Below are positions 18,101-37,409 of a stretch of DNA of 64,000 nucleotides, piece by piece. This DNA is from Kutzneria chonburiensis. Lineage in GTDB: Bacteria; Actinomycetota; Actinomycetes; Mycobacteriales; Pseudonocardiaceae. The notes under the pieces were generated by a model, which did not search any database, was not told where the DNA came from, and worked only from the letters and a program-made list of their open reading frames with translations. The position numbers and the translations under genes are program-made. Numbering within the stretch: position 1 is the first letter of the stretch; the number at the start of each line of letters is the position of its first letter. The DNA lies in the NCBI RefSeq assembly GCF_028622115.1, contig NZ_CP097263.1:3100001-3164000 (forward strand). The letters are read 5' to 3'.

Positions 18101-18255
18101 TTCCCCGCCACCAACGGGAAACTGCCGGCGTTGCCGGTCGCGGACACGTAGCTCGGCGCCGCGAACGCCGTTCCGGTTCCCGTCGCGGCCGTCCCGGCGG
18201 CGAGCACGCCGAGCAGCCGCAGGAAGTTCCGCCTGGCCAGTTCGGTCATCATCAT
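15169..18255 (-). CDS. GH115 family alpha-glucuronidase, Tat-exported
   Basis: 1028 aa. The N-terminus carries a twin-arginine signal (ELARRNFLRLLG, then a hydrophobic stretch ending near AFAAP). The body has the GH115 landmarks: GTIYGTYEISRQIGVSPWYFWDDVPV, YRGLFINDENP, NYLWPAVWGRAF, VMGTSHEAPM and VFPDDNWGNM, followed by a beta-rich C-terminal domain (EADHF and onward). GH115 enzymes remove 4-O-methyl-glucuronic acid branches from xylan outside the cell. The ATG at 18255 is chosen over a further upstream start because AGGAGA lies 6 bases before it and the Tat motif follows at once. It is convergent with the BNR gene, and a LacI-type palindrome lies between it and the alpha-galactosidase. Confidence 0.88.
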   Translation of the reverse strand: MMMTELARRNFLRLLGVLAAGTAATGTGTAFAAPSYVSATGNAGSFPLVAGKKAAALVVSSSDHPGVQRVAADFQADIERVTGIRPELHVDAIPAAARVVLIGSIDRSPLVRDLISAGRLDVSGIAGQWETSLTQVVGQTLVITGSDQRGTIYGTYEISRQIGVSPWYFWDDVPVAHQDELHVQAGRHSLGTPHVKYRGLFINDENPALGTWAPAFFGPGLAPGHADGFNHKFYEKVFELMLRLRANYLWPAVWGRAFAEDDPVNHATATKYGIVMGTSHEAPMLRGIEEWNRHAVAAVRDANGTIVTPGHDAYGGTGEWSYRHNPDALRAYWTDGIKRMVDQNIEGVVTVGMRGNGDTSLPDGDSKDLMQEIIAAQRAILTQVTGRDPVATPQVWTLYKEVLRYWQQGLRPPDDVTVVFPDDNWGNMCKLPDPSLPPRAGGYGLYYHFDYVGAARCYKWVDTTLIANVREQLDQAATYGVDRLWVANVGDLKGNELPLQFFLDFAWKPLAVEDVPAWEQQYAAQSFGARNAAAIAGVLHTYGRLQSRRKPELLNRKITITPGKDPATDKSAIVYDDQAGPFSLTDYQELDRVTAEWQQLAARSDQIAGALPAAYQDAYYELVGYEVKAGANLYALRQAEFTNILYAAQGRASANDLAATAEARFADDVALADRFNTKIAGGKWRGFQTQPHIDYGDVARYGKDASWQQPQLNNAAIPDVLFPAVRRITPVDGAELGVAVDGSDRWWPAEWTPVLPEFSPFQSQPAQYIDVFNRGTTSFAYTITPGVPWLQVQPARGQVVKQVRATLRVDWSKAPSGTTQVPIVVTGAGRSVTVQAVVANRSLPSGWRNGFVEANGYVSMEADHFTASVNTPAAAWHRIPDIGRTGSGMKPYPGIVASQPPGHGPRLEYRMTLFTTGTVTVWAFLSPRSNVLSSPGLHYAVSFDSAPPQVVDIIQATGVDSTAMNRQWEWTISDNVNLSATRHTITAAGPHVLKLWMVDPTVVVQKLVVDTGGLRPSYLGPPESRRIP

Positions 18256-18435
18256 GAACCGTCTCCTGACAGGAGAATCGAGCGTCCCGAGTGGACTGAT
18301 CAGTAGGTGAGGGTATCCCGCGTTCACCGGGCGGTAATCCACCGTCCGGGCTAGCACGGCGCGACCGTGCTCCGAAACTCACCGAAAGTCCTGGTGTGTT
18401 CGACACATTCGACGACGGGTCGCCGAGCCCGCATC

Positions 18436-18445
18436 GAAACGTTTC
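18436..18445. promoter_or_regulatory. LacI-type operator palindrome between divergent glycosidase genes
   Basis: The perfect palindrome GAAACGTTTC (in TCGAAACGTTTCCGA) lies between the GH115 gene (leftward from 18255) and the alpha-galactosidase (18658). It fits the CG-centred operator form of LacI-family repressors and could control both genes. No LacI gene is in the window. Confidence 0.5.
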
Positions 18446-18544
18446 CGAATCACCCGAGCGGATCCGTTGGCAGCGCGTCGAAGTCGCTACAGTCCGGGCA
18501 TCGGCCGGCGCCGCCCTGCCGCCGCCACAAGGATATGAGGCCCG

Positions 18545-18646
18545 ATGTCGCGCCCCGCCCGCCCCCTGCGCCACCCCACCTGCACCTTCAACCAGCAGCA
18601 GCGCAACGGGATCCTCAACGGCCCCTACGCAGGCTTCCTGCACTGA
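18545..18646 (+). CDS. Possible 33-aa leader peptide or remnant upstream of the alpha-galactosidase
   Basis: A short open frame (MSRPARPLRHPTCTF start, ending GPYAGFLH) runs from an ATG with an AAGGA-like site about 10 bases upstream to a TGA 11 bases before the start of the alpha-galactosidase. It has no recognised family. It may be a translated leader, the tail of a lost gene, or chance. The rest of 18256-18657 holds the LacI-type palindrome and no other gene. Confidence 0.25.
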   Translation: MSRPARPLRHPTCTFNQQQRNGILNGPYAGFLH

Positions 18647-18657
18647 CGGAGAACTCC

Positions 18658-19800
18658 ATGAAACGGCTCTCACTGCTCATCGCCGCGGTGGTCATGCTGG
18701 CGGCGGCTCCGCCGGCGCAGGCACTGGGCAACGGCCTGGCCAAGACCCCGCAGATGGGGTTCAACGACTGGAACGCCTACGGCTGCAACGTCTCCGAGGC
18801 CCTGATCAAGTCAACCGCGCAGGCCATGCACGGCAACGGCATGCAGGCCGCCGGCTACCAGTACGTCAACATCGACGACTGCTGGCTGACCCACAACCGT
18901 GACGGCAACGGCAATCTGGTGCCGGACCGGGCCAAGTTCCCCGACGGCATCGCCGGCACGGCGAGCTACGTGCACTCCCTCGGCCTCAAGATCGGCATCT
19001 ACGAGGACGCCGGCACCGCCACCTGCGCCGGCTATCCCGGCAGCCTCGGGCACGAGCGGCAGGACGCCAATACCTTCGCGTCCTGGGGCGTGGACTACCT
19101 CAAGTACGACAACTGCAACAACACCGGGGTCAGCGCCCGGTCCCGCTACACCGCGATGCGCGACGCGCTCGCCGCCACCGGGCGCCAGATCCTGTTCAGC
19201 CTGTGCAACTGGGGCCAGGAGAACGTCTGGACCTGGGGTGCGGGCGTCGGCAACAGCTGGCGCACCACCGGCGACATCTCGCCGTCCTTCAGCTCCATGC
19301 TGGGCATCTTCCACGCCAACGTGCGCCTGGCGTCGTACGCCGGCCCCGGCGGCTGGAACGACCCCGACATGCTGGAGATCGGCAACGGCATGTCGACCAC
19401 CGAGGACCGGGCGGAGTTCAGTCTCTGGGCCGAAATGGCGGCGCCGCTGATCGCCGGCACGAACATCGCCGGCGCGAGCTCCAGCACCGTGAGCATCCTG
19501 TCCAACAAGGCCGTCATCGCGGTCGACCAGGATCCGCTCGGCAAGCAGGGCACGATGGTGTCCTCATCCGGCGGTCACGACGTGCTGGCCAAGCCGCTGA
19601 CCAACGGCGACGTCGCCGTCGTGCTGTTCAACGAGACCGGCTCCACCGCCACGATCAGCACCACCACGGCCGCGATCGGCAAGGCCGGAGCGGCCAACCT
19701 GGTCAACCTGTGGTCCGGCGCGACATCCACCACCACCGGCGCCATCTCGGCCTCGGTGCCGGCGCACGGCGTCGTGATGTACCGGGTCTCCGGCAGGTGA
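18658..19800 (+). CDS. Secreted GH27 alpha-galactosidase
   Basis: 380 aa with a Sec signal peptide (MKRLSLLIAAVVMLAAAPPAQA, cut near residue 22). The GH27 TIM barrel shows TPQMGFNDWNAYGC, YVNIDDCW, the nucleophile Asp in YLKYDNCN, the acid/base Asp in WRTTGDIS, and GGWNDPDML. The C-terminal beta domain is short and there is no carbohydrate-binding module. It releases terminal alpha-1,6-galactose from galactomannan or raffinose-type sugars outside the cell. A GGAG site lies just before the ATG at 18658. With the esterase and GH115 it forms a plant-cell-wall debranching set. Confidence 0.9.
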   Translation: MKRLSLLIAAVVMLAAAPPAQALGNGLAKTPQMGFNDWNAYGCNVSEALIKSTAQAMHGNGMQAAGYQYVNIDDCWLTHNRDGNGNLVPDRAKFPDGIAGTASYVHSLGLKIGIYEDAGTATCAGYPGSLGHERQDANTFASWGVDYLKYDNCNNTGVSARSRYTAMRDALAATGRQILFSLCNWGQENVWTWGAGVGNSWRTTGDISPSFSSMLGIFHANVRLASYAGPGGWNDPDMLEIGNGMSTTEDRAEFSLWAEMAAPLIAGTNIAGASSSTVSILSNKAVIAVDQDPLGKQGTMVSSSGGHDVLAKPLTNGDVAVVLFNETGSTATISTTTAAIGKAGAANLVNLWSGATSTTTGAISASVPAHGVVMYRVSGR

Positions 19801-19839
19801 GGAAGCGGCCATTCCAGCACCGACGGGGAAACGACGTGT

Positions 19840-19865
19840 CCCCCTACCCCGTGGGTGAACCCCCT
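19840..19865. promoter_or_regulatory. Inverted-orientation GGGG-box pair upstream of the dehydrogenase gene
   Basis: On the minus strand this reads AGGGGGTTCACCC, then TAGGGGG, with the two G boxes 20 bp apart. It is the same type of element found before the PKS, KAS III and phosphotransferase genes, here at two-turn spacing and about 100 bp before the GTG start. It is weaker than the other copies, so its link to the pathway is tentative. Confidence 0.4.
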
Positions 19866-19966
19866 GTTTGCGGTCGCCGGTGATTGTGCTCGTTTCGCCA
19901 CCGAATTACGGTCGATATCGCCCATAGCCGGGCGGGAATCCGGGACACAATTCGCGGGAGGCTGTG

Positions 19967-21685
19967 GTGGCTGGCTGCGTCAGGAAAGAGACGGTCGGAA
20001 TCGTCGGGCTCGGCTCGTTCGGCCTGGCCTTCGCCGAGCTTCTCACCGAAGCCGGGATTGCGGTCGTTGCCGTGGACTCCGATTCCGCGGCCCTGGAACG
20101 GGCGAGGGCCCGATCGGTGCCGGTGGCCACCGAGTTGTCGGCGCTGTCGGCCGCCTCCGTGGTGATCGAGGCCGTGGCCGAGGACGCGGAGGTCATGGGG
20201 GCGGTGCTGCGGGCGGTCGCCGCGGTCTGCGCGCCGGACACGGTGCTGGTTTCCACCACGTGGTCGCTGTCGCTGCCGGCATTGGCGACAACGTCGACTC
20301 GGCCGACCAAGGTGGTGGGCCTGCGCCTGCTGACGCCGCCGGTGCCCGGCACCGGCTTCGAGGTCGTCCGAACCACCATGTCCGACAACGACTCCGTGCA
20401 CGCACTGAAGGCGCTGCTCGGCCGGCTTCCCTTGCACGAGAAGACATTCGGTCCGGCCCGACACCTCGCACGGGACCTGCTGCTGGCGTACCTGAACCGA
20501 TCGGTCGCGCTGTACGAAGCCGGCTACGCCACCCGCGAGGACATCGACACCGCGATGCGGCTGGGCTGCGGCCTGCCGACCGGCCCCCTGACCCTGCTGG
20601 ACCGGATCGGCCTTGACGTGGTCGAACGTGGACTGTCCGACCTGCACCGCCGTACCGGCCGCGCCGCGCATGCCCCGGTCCCGCTGCTGACCGCGATGGT
20701 GCGGCGCCAGGAACTGGGCCGCAAGGCCGGCAAAGGCATCTACGACTACGACCTGTCCGGCGCGCTGGTGCCGCCACGGCGGCACCAGGCCCGGGAAGCC
20801 ACGCCGCGCGAGGTCACGAAGATCGGCATCGTCGGCTCGGGCACCATGGCTCGGGGCATCGCGCAGGTGACGGCGCTCGGCGGTCTGGACACGATCCTGT
20901 TGGCCCGTAACCAGGAGAAGGCGGAGGTCGCTGTCGAGGCGATCGACGCGGCGATGGTTCGGGCGGTGCGGCGCGGCCAGGTGACCCCGAAGCAGCGGCG
21001 GGCCGCCCTGGCTCGGCTGCACCCGTCCTCGGCGATGTCGGAGCTGGCCGACCGCGACCTGGTCATGGAGGCCGTCGCCGAGGACGCGGCCGTGAAGGCT
21101 GAGCTGTTCCGGCGCCTGGATCGGGTCTGCCGGCCCGGCGCCATCCTCACCACCACCACGTCCAGCCTGTCGGTCGGCGACTGCGCCGACGCCACCGAGC
21201 GTCGCGGCGACGTGCTGGGCCTGCACTTCTTCAACCCGGCGCCGGCCATGGACCTGGTGGAGGTGAGCCGCACCGAATCCAGCAGCGCGGACGCCCTGGC
21301 CACCGTCCACGCGCTGGCGCGGTCACTGGGCAAGACGCCGGTCGACTGTCCCGACCGCGCCGGTTTCATCGTGAACTACCTGCTGTTCCCCTATCTGAAC
21401 GACGCGGTGCTGCTGGTCGAGGCCGGGGCCGCGGGCGTCGAGGAGATCGATGCCGCGGTGGAGAGCGGGCTCGGGTACCCGATGGGGCCCTTCGCGCTGA
21501 TGGACACGATCGGTCTGGACGTCAGCGAGGCGATCCAGCGGCGGCTGCACGAGATCAACCACGACCCGGACGTCAAACCCACGACGATGCTGACCGAGCT
21601 GACCAAACTGGGACGGCTGGGCCGCAAGGTCGGCGGCGGCTTCCACAACCATCCGGCGCGGGCGTTCATGGATGCGCAGGGATAG
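19967..21685 (+). CDS. Tandem-duplicated 3-hydroxyacyl-CoA dehydrogenase (first copy)
   Basis: 572 aa made of two complete 3-hydroxyacyl-CoA dehydrogenase units. Each has an NAD loop (GLGSFG near residue 15; GSGTMA near 290) and a helical C-terminal domain (LGCGLPTGPLTLLDRIGLDV; SGLGYPMGPFALMDTIGLDV). The C half keeps the catalytic segment GLHFFNPAPAMDLVEV with the His/Glu dyad. In the N half the His is Arg (GLRLLTP), so only the second active site looks competent. It should interconvert 3-ketoacyl- and 3-hydroxyacyl-CoA. It is paralogous to 45949-47628. GGGAGG precedes two consecutive GTG codons; the second, 5 bases away, is the better start (19964 is the alternative). It is convergent with the PKS genes across a strong terminator, and probably serves extender-unit supply. 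Confidence 0.85.
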   Translation: MAGCVRKETVGIVGLGSFGLAFAELLTEAGIAVVAVDSDSAALERARARSVPVATELSALSAASVVIEAVAEDAEVMGAVLRAVAAVCAPDTVLVSTTWSLSLPALATTSTRPTKVVGLRLLTPPVPGTGFEVVRTTMSDNDSVHALKALLGRLPLHEKTFGPARHLARDLLLAYLNRSVALYEAGYATREDIDTAMRLGCGLPTGPLTLLDRIGLDVVERGLSDLHRRTGRAAHAPVPLLTAMVRRQELGRKAGKGIYDYDLSGALVPPRRHQAREATPREVTKIGIVGSGTMARGIAQVTALGGLDTILLARNQEKAEVAVEAIDAAMVRAVRRGQVTPKQRRAALARLHPSSAMSELADRDLVMEAVAEDAAVKAELFRRLDRVCRPGAILTTTTSSLSVGDCADATERRGDVLGLHFFNPAPAMDLVEVSRTESSSADALATVHALARSLGKTPVDCPDRAGFIVNYLLFPYLNDAVLLVEAGAAGVEEIDAAVESGLGYPMGPFALMDTIGLDVSEAIQRRLHEINHDPDVKPTTMLTELTKLGRLGRKVGGGFHNHPARAFMDAQG

Positions 21686-21692
21686 TCGCACC

Positions 21693-21739
21693 ACGAAGCC
21701 GGCCCCGTCGTCCCGGTAGGGACGACGGGGCCGGCTTCG

Positions 21740-21740
<1 letters not shown>
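21693..21740. terminator. Perfect 22-bp stem-loop between convergent genes
   Basis: Left arm 21693-21714 (starting ACGAAGCCGGCCCC) and right arm 21719-21740 are exact reverse complements with a GGTA loop at 21715-21718. It separates the dehydrogenase gene from the last PKS gene, whose stop codon begins on the final base of the hairpin. There is no T tract, as is common in actinomycetes; it probably works in both directions. Confidence 0.8.
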
Positions 21741-27120
<5,380 letters not shown>

Positions 27121-27153
27121 GGGAGAAGCCTTTCGTGGCGGGCCGGAACACGG

Positions 27154-31926
<4,773 letters not shown>

Positions 31927-31971
31927 GGGGTGCTCCTTGGAGGTTCGGGGCTCGACGGGTTCGGACCTGGC

Positions 31972-34900
31972 TCACGCCAGGCCCAGCTCCCGGTCCACGA
32001 GCGCGAAGATGTCGTCGTCAGCGGCGATGGCCGGGTCCGTTGTGCCCTCGGCCCCGTCGTCGAGCCGCCAGAGCAGGGCGCGCAGCCGGGCGGTGACCTG
32101 GCTGCGTTCGAGGTCCTCGACGTCACCGAGCAGGGCCGCGAGGTGGTCGACCGCCTCGGCCACCGGGGATTTGCCCTCCGGCACACCAAGGCGGGTCAGC
32201 AGGTGGTCGGCCAGCGCCGACGGCGAGGGCAGATCGAACAGCAGGGTGGCCGGGAGGGTCAGGCCGGTGGCGGCGGCCAGGCCGTTGCGCAGCTCCACCG
32301 CGGTCAGGGAGTCGAGCCCGAGATCCTTGAACGGCTGTTCGTCGTCGATTGCCCCGCCTTGACGGTGACCCAGCACGGCGGCCACGTTCTCGTGCACGAC
32401 GCCCAGCAGCATCCGGCGGCGCTCATCCTGCGACAGCCCCGACAGACTCGCCCGCAGCGTGACCCCGGACGCCTTGCCGCTCTTCGCGGCACGGGTCGGG
32501 CCCACCGGGACGCGGACCACATCGGCCAGCACCGACGGCAGCGCCCCGCAGTGGCGCGGGACCGGAGTGCGGGCAGGTCGAGCCGCACGGGCAGGACCAG
32601 CGGCCCGTACTCGCCACGGATCGCCGTGTCGAACAGCGCCAGCGCCTCGGCCGGGGACATCGTGACCAGTCCGGAGCGGTTGAGCCGGTCCACGTGCGTG
32701 GCGCCGATCTCGGCGGCCATGCCGGTGGTGTCGCTCCACAGCCCCCAGCCCAGCGAGAGTCCGCGGAGGCCGTCGGCGCGACGGCGCTGGGCCAGCGCGT
32801 CCAGGAAGGCGTTCGCGGCCGCGTAGTTGCCTTGGCCCGGGCCACCGAAGGTGCCGCCGACCGAGGAGTAGAGCACGAACGCGGCCAGATCCAGGTGCCG
32901 GGTCGCCCGGTCGAGGACGACGGCGGCATCGGCCTTCGGCCGCAACACCGTGCTCATCCGTTCCGGCGTGAGATCCTCGATCAGGGCGTCGTCCAGGACA
33001 CCGGCGGTGTGGATCACGGCGGTGAGCGGATGGCCGGCGGCCACCGAGCCGATGAGGTCCTCGACGGCGGTGGCGTCAGCCATGTCGCACGCGGCGACTG
33101 TCACCTCCGCGCCCAACTCGGTCAGTTCGTCGGCGAGGTCGACGGCGCCAGGCGCGTGAAGACCGCGACGACTGGTCAGCAGCAGATGCCGCACACCGTG
33201 TTGGACGACGAGGTGCCGGGCCAGCAGACTGCCGAGCCCTCCCGTGCCGCCGGTGACCAGCACGGTTCCGTTGCTGTCAAAGGGAACCGGCCGCTCCGCC
33301 GTGGCGCGTGCCGGGGTCAGGCGCGGCACGTGGGTGACGCCACCGCGCACGGCCACCTGGGGCTCGTCGTCGGCGAGCACCCCGGGCAGCGCGGACCAGG
33401 ACGCCGGATCGTCGTCGATATCGGCCACCACCACCCGGCCCGGATGCTCGTTCTGCACGGACCGGACCAGGCCCCAAGCGAGGCTGCCCAGTTCGTCGTC
33501 GGCGTCGGGCATGACCGCGCCCCGGGTGACCAGCACGAGCCGGGAAGACTCGAAACGCTTGTCCCCCAACCATGTCTGCACGATGCCGAGTACGGTCGCG
33601 GCGTAGTCATGCGCCCGTACGACAAGGTCGGTCGAGCCGGCCGGCGGGAAGCACGGCACGAGAACCACTTCCGGAACGTCGTCGATCGCCGCGAGACTGC
33701 TGTAACGCCGCACGCCCTCGAACTCAGCGGCATCCCCGACCAGCGCCCAGGTCTGTGTCTCCGCGCGCAGCTCCTTCGCCGGCCATTCCACGGTGTAGAG
33801 GGAGGTGCCTTCAGCGCTCCGCAACTGCTCCTGGGACACCGGACGGAGGGCGAGTTCGCCGACGGTCGCGACCGGACGGCCAGTGGCGTCGGACAGCGCC
33901 AGGCTGACACTGCTCGCCCCCGTGGCCCGGACCCGTACGCGCAAAGCGTCGGCCCCCATCGCGTGCAGCCGCACGCCGGTCCACGAGAACGGCAGGTGCG
34001 CCTGACCCGTGCTGAGGATCGCGCCGGGCAGGGCGAGCGAATGCAGTGCCGCGTCCAGCAGCGCGGGATGCAGCGCGAATCGGTCCACATCGGACAGGTG
34101 CGGGAGGTCGATCTCGGCGTAGAACTCCTCACCGAGCCGCCAGGCGGCCCGCAGTCCCCGGAACGACGGTCCGTAGTCGACGCCGCCCTCGGTCAGCCGG
34201 AGGTAGAGATCGTCGACCTGGACGGGAACGGCGCCGGTCGGCGGCCAGGCTTCCGTGGAGTCCGGCTCGTCCTGCGGGCCGATACCGAGCAGCCCGGTGG
34301 CGTGGCGTGTCCAGGCATCGCCGTCCTGCGGCCGCGAGTGGATCGTGATCGCCCGCCGGCCGGACTCCTGGGCCGCGCCGACCAGCACCTGCACGGAGCG
34401 GGCCCCCTGCTCGTCAAGGATGAGTGGGCTCTCCAGCGTCAGCTCCTCGACCTGGGTGCAGCCCGCGTGCCCGGCGGCGGTCAACGCCATGTCCAACAGC
34501 CCCGCGCCGGGCACCAGCACCACGCCCATCACGGCGTGATCGGCGAGCCAGCCATGATCCTGCAACGAAAGGCGGCCGGTCAGGACGACGCCATCCGCGC
34601 CCGGCAGCGCGGTCTCGGCCAGCAGCAGCGGATGGCCGATGCCGGTCAGGCCCGTGCCCGCGACGTCGGTCTCCGCCACGCCGTCCAGCCAGTGCCGCTC
34701 CCGCTGGAAGGCGTACGTGGGCAGGTCCGGCCATTCCGACGGCATGGCGGGCCACTGGACGGGAATGCCGCGGGCGTGCAGGCGGGCCAAGGCCGTCAGG
34801 AAGGTGGACGTCTCGTCGTGCTTGCGGCTGAGGGTGGCGATGAAAGCGGCCGTGTCGAGGATGTCGCCGCCGAGCGCCGTGAGCGCGGCGTCCGGGCCCA

Positions 34901-37373
34901 GTTCGAGCACGGTGTCCACCTGCTCGCGGGCCAACGTCCGAACGCCGTCGGCGAACCGGACCGTGGCCCGGATGTGGTCGGCCCAGTAGGCCGGGTCCCC
35001 GAGCCGGTCGTCGCCGACCAGCTCGCCGGTCACGTTGGAGACGACGGGAATCGTCGCCGGCCGGAAGGTGACCGAGGCCGCGATCCGGGTGAACTCGTCC
35101 AGCACCGGATCCATCAGCGGCGAGTGGAAGGCGTGGCTCACGTCCAAGTAGCGGGTCCGACGGCCGGCGAACTTCTTCGCCAGCACCGCAACGGCCTCGG
35201 TGCGGCCCGAGACCACCACCGACTCGGGCCCGTTCACCGCGGCCACCGCCACGCCGTCGGCCGGCGGCAGCTCGGCCACCACCTCGTCCTCCGAGGCCTG
35301 GATCGCCAGCATCCGCCCGTCCTCGGCCACGGACTGCATCAGCCGCCCGCGGGCCGTCACGAGCCGGGCCGCGTCCGACAGGGAGAGGACGCCGGCCGCG
35401 TGGGCGGCGGACAGTTCGCCCACCGAATGCCCGATCAGCACACTCGGGTGGACGCCGAGCGACTCCATCAGCCGGAACAGCGCCGTTTCCACGGCGAACA
35501 GGGCCGGCTGCGCGTAGGCCGTCGACGTCAGCGCCTCGGCGTGATCGTCGCCGAGGACGACCGACGCCAGCGGATGCTCCAGATACGGGTCCAGCGCCGC
35601 GCACGCTTCGTCAAATGCCTTGGCGTACACGGGAAAATTCTCGTACAGGCCGCGTCCCATGCCCGGGCGCTGGGAGCCCTGTCCCGTGAACGCGAAGGCC
35701 AGACCGCCGCCGGCCGCCGTCTCCAGGCGGACGCCCGACGCCGGCCGATCCTCGCTCAGGGCGGACAGCCCGCTCAGCAGTTCGCCATGGTCGGCGCCGA
35801 TGATCACCGCGCTGTGGTCGAATACCGACCGCCGCGTGGCCAGGGCCAGACCGACTTCCTCGGCTGCCACGTCCGGATGCGCCGCGGCCCAGTCCCGCAG
35901 CCGCGCCGCCTGCGCCCGCAGCGCCTGCTTGCTCCGTCCGGAAATCACCCACGGCAGGTGCGGAAGTGCCTGTGCGGCAACGTCTTCGTGGTCCGGGGCT
36001 TCCTCAAGAATCAGGTGGGCGTTGGTGCCGCTGATACCGAACGCCGACACACCCGCCCGCCGCGGCCGATCCGCGCGCGGCCACTCCCGCTGCTCGGTCA
36101 GCAACCGCACCTCACCGGCCGACCAGTCCACCTCCGGCGTCGGCTCGTCCACGTGCAACGTCCGCGGCAGAACCCCATGCCGCAACGCCATCACCATCTT
36201 GATCACACCGCCGACACCCGCGGCGGCCTGCGCATGCCCGATGTTCGACTTCAGCGATCCCAACCACAACGGCCGATCGGCCGGCCGGCCCTGACCGTAG
36301 GTCGCCAACAATGCTTGTGCCTCAATGGGATCTCCCAGCCGAGTCCCCGTGCCGTGCGCCTCCACGGCGTCGATCTCGTCGGCGGCCAGCCGGGCGGCGG
36401 TCAACGCCCGCCGGATCACCCGTTGCTGCGACGGACCATTCGGCGCCGTCAAACCGTTCGAGGCGCCGTCCTGGTTGACCGCCGAGCCGCGGATGACGGC
36501 GAGCACCTGACGCCCGTGCCGCCGCGCGTCCGACAGCCGCTCCAGGACAAGCACGCCTACGCCTTCCGACCACCCGGTGCCGTCCGCGTCGGCCGCGAAG
36601 GACCGGCAGCGGCCGTCCGGGGACAAGCCGCGCTGCCGGCTGAACTCCACGAACATCACCGGCGTGTTGATCACCGTCGCCCCGCCGGCCAAGGCCAGCG
36701 AGCACTCGCCGGCCCGCAGGGCCTGGACCGCGAGATGCAGCGCCACCAGCGAGGACGAACAGGCGGTGTCCACGCTGACGGCGGGCCCCTCAAGCCCGAG
36801 CGTGTAGGACAGCCGGCCGGACACCACCGAAATGGCGTTGCCGGTGCCGACGAAACCCTCCGCCTCCTGCCGGGACTTCTGCAGATGAATGATGTGGTCC
36901 TGCATGCCGGTACCGATGTAGACACCGGCATCGCTGCCGTGCAGTGACGTCGGCGGGATGCCGGCGCGCTCCAGCGCCTCCCAGCCCGTCTCCAGGACCA
37001 GCCGCTGCTGCGGGTCCATCGCCGCCGCCTCCCGCGGCGAGATCCCGAAGAACCCGGCGTCGAAATGCGTTGCGGTGTCGACGAATCCGCCCTCGCGAGC
37101 GTACGTGGTGCCGGGCGTCGCCGGATCGGGGTCGTAGAGGGTGTCGAGGTTCCAGGACCGGTCCGTCGGCAGGTCCCCGATGACGTCGCGGCCCTCGGCG
37201 ACCACCTGCCACAGCTCCTCCGGCGAGGAGACTTGCGGGTAGCGGCAGCCCATGCCGACGATGGCGACCGGCTCGTGCGACGCCTCCTCCACCGTCTGCA
37301 ACCGCAGCCGGGTGTCGTGCAGGTCCGCGGTCACGCGCTTCAGGTAGTCCAGCAGTTGTTCTTCGGATCGCAT
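31972..37373 (-). CDS. Type I PKS module: KS-AT(malonyl)-DH-KR(B-type)-ACP (one frame break)
   Basis: 1800 aa once repaired. Docking helix ([17 protein letters not shown]); KS with Cys205; AT with GHSVGE and HAFH (malonyl); DH with [10 protein letters not shown] (His946) and LLDAALH, both catalytic residues present; KR with LDD (B-type, D-hydroxy) and intact SSVGG...Y; ACP with GLDSLT; docking tail ending [11 protein letters not shown]. There is no ER, so the module should leave a double bond, typically trans with a B-type KR. The frame breaks at the C run 32544-32547: adding one base turns the nonsense end into [18 protein letters not shown] and restores the ACP. The DNA at 36264-36317 is identical to part of the next PKS gene. 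Confidence 0.92.
36264..36317. repeat. 54-bp block identical to 41153-41206 (PKS module homology)
   Basis: Within the KS-encoding parts of two PKS genes a 54-bp stretch, running from CCACAACGGCCG to CAACAATGCTTG, is identical at 36264-36317 and 41153-41206. It is flanked by further similar sequence with scattered differences. This is typical of gene conversion between modules and also a place where short-read assembly can go wrong. Confidence 0.75.
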
Positions 37374-37409
37374 GTCCTGCTCATCTCTGGAATCTGGCCG
37401 GTTCCCGGG

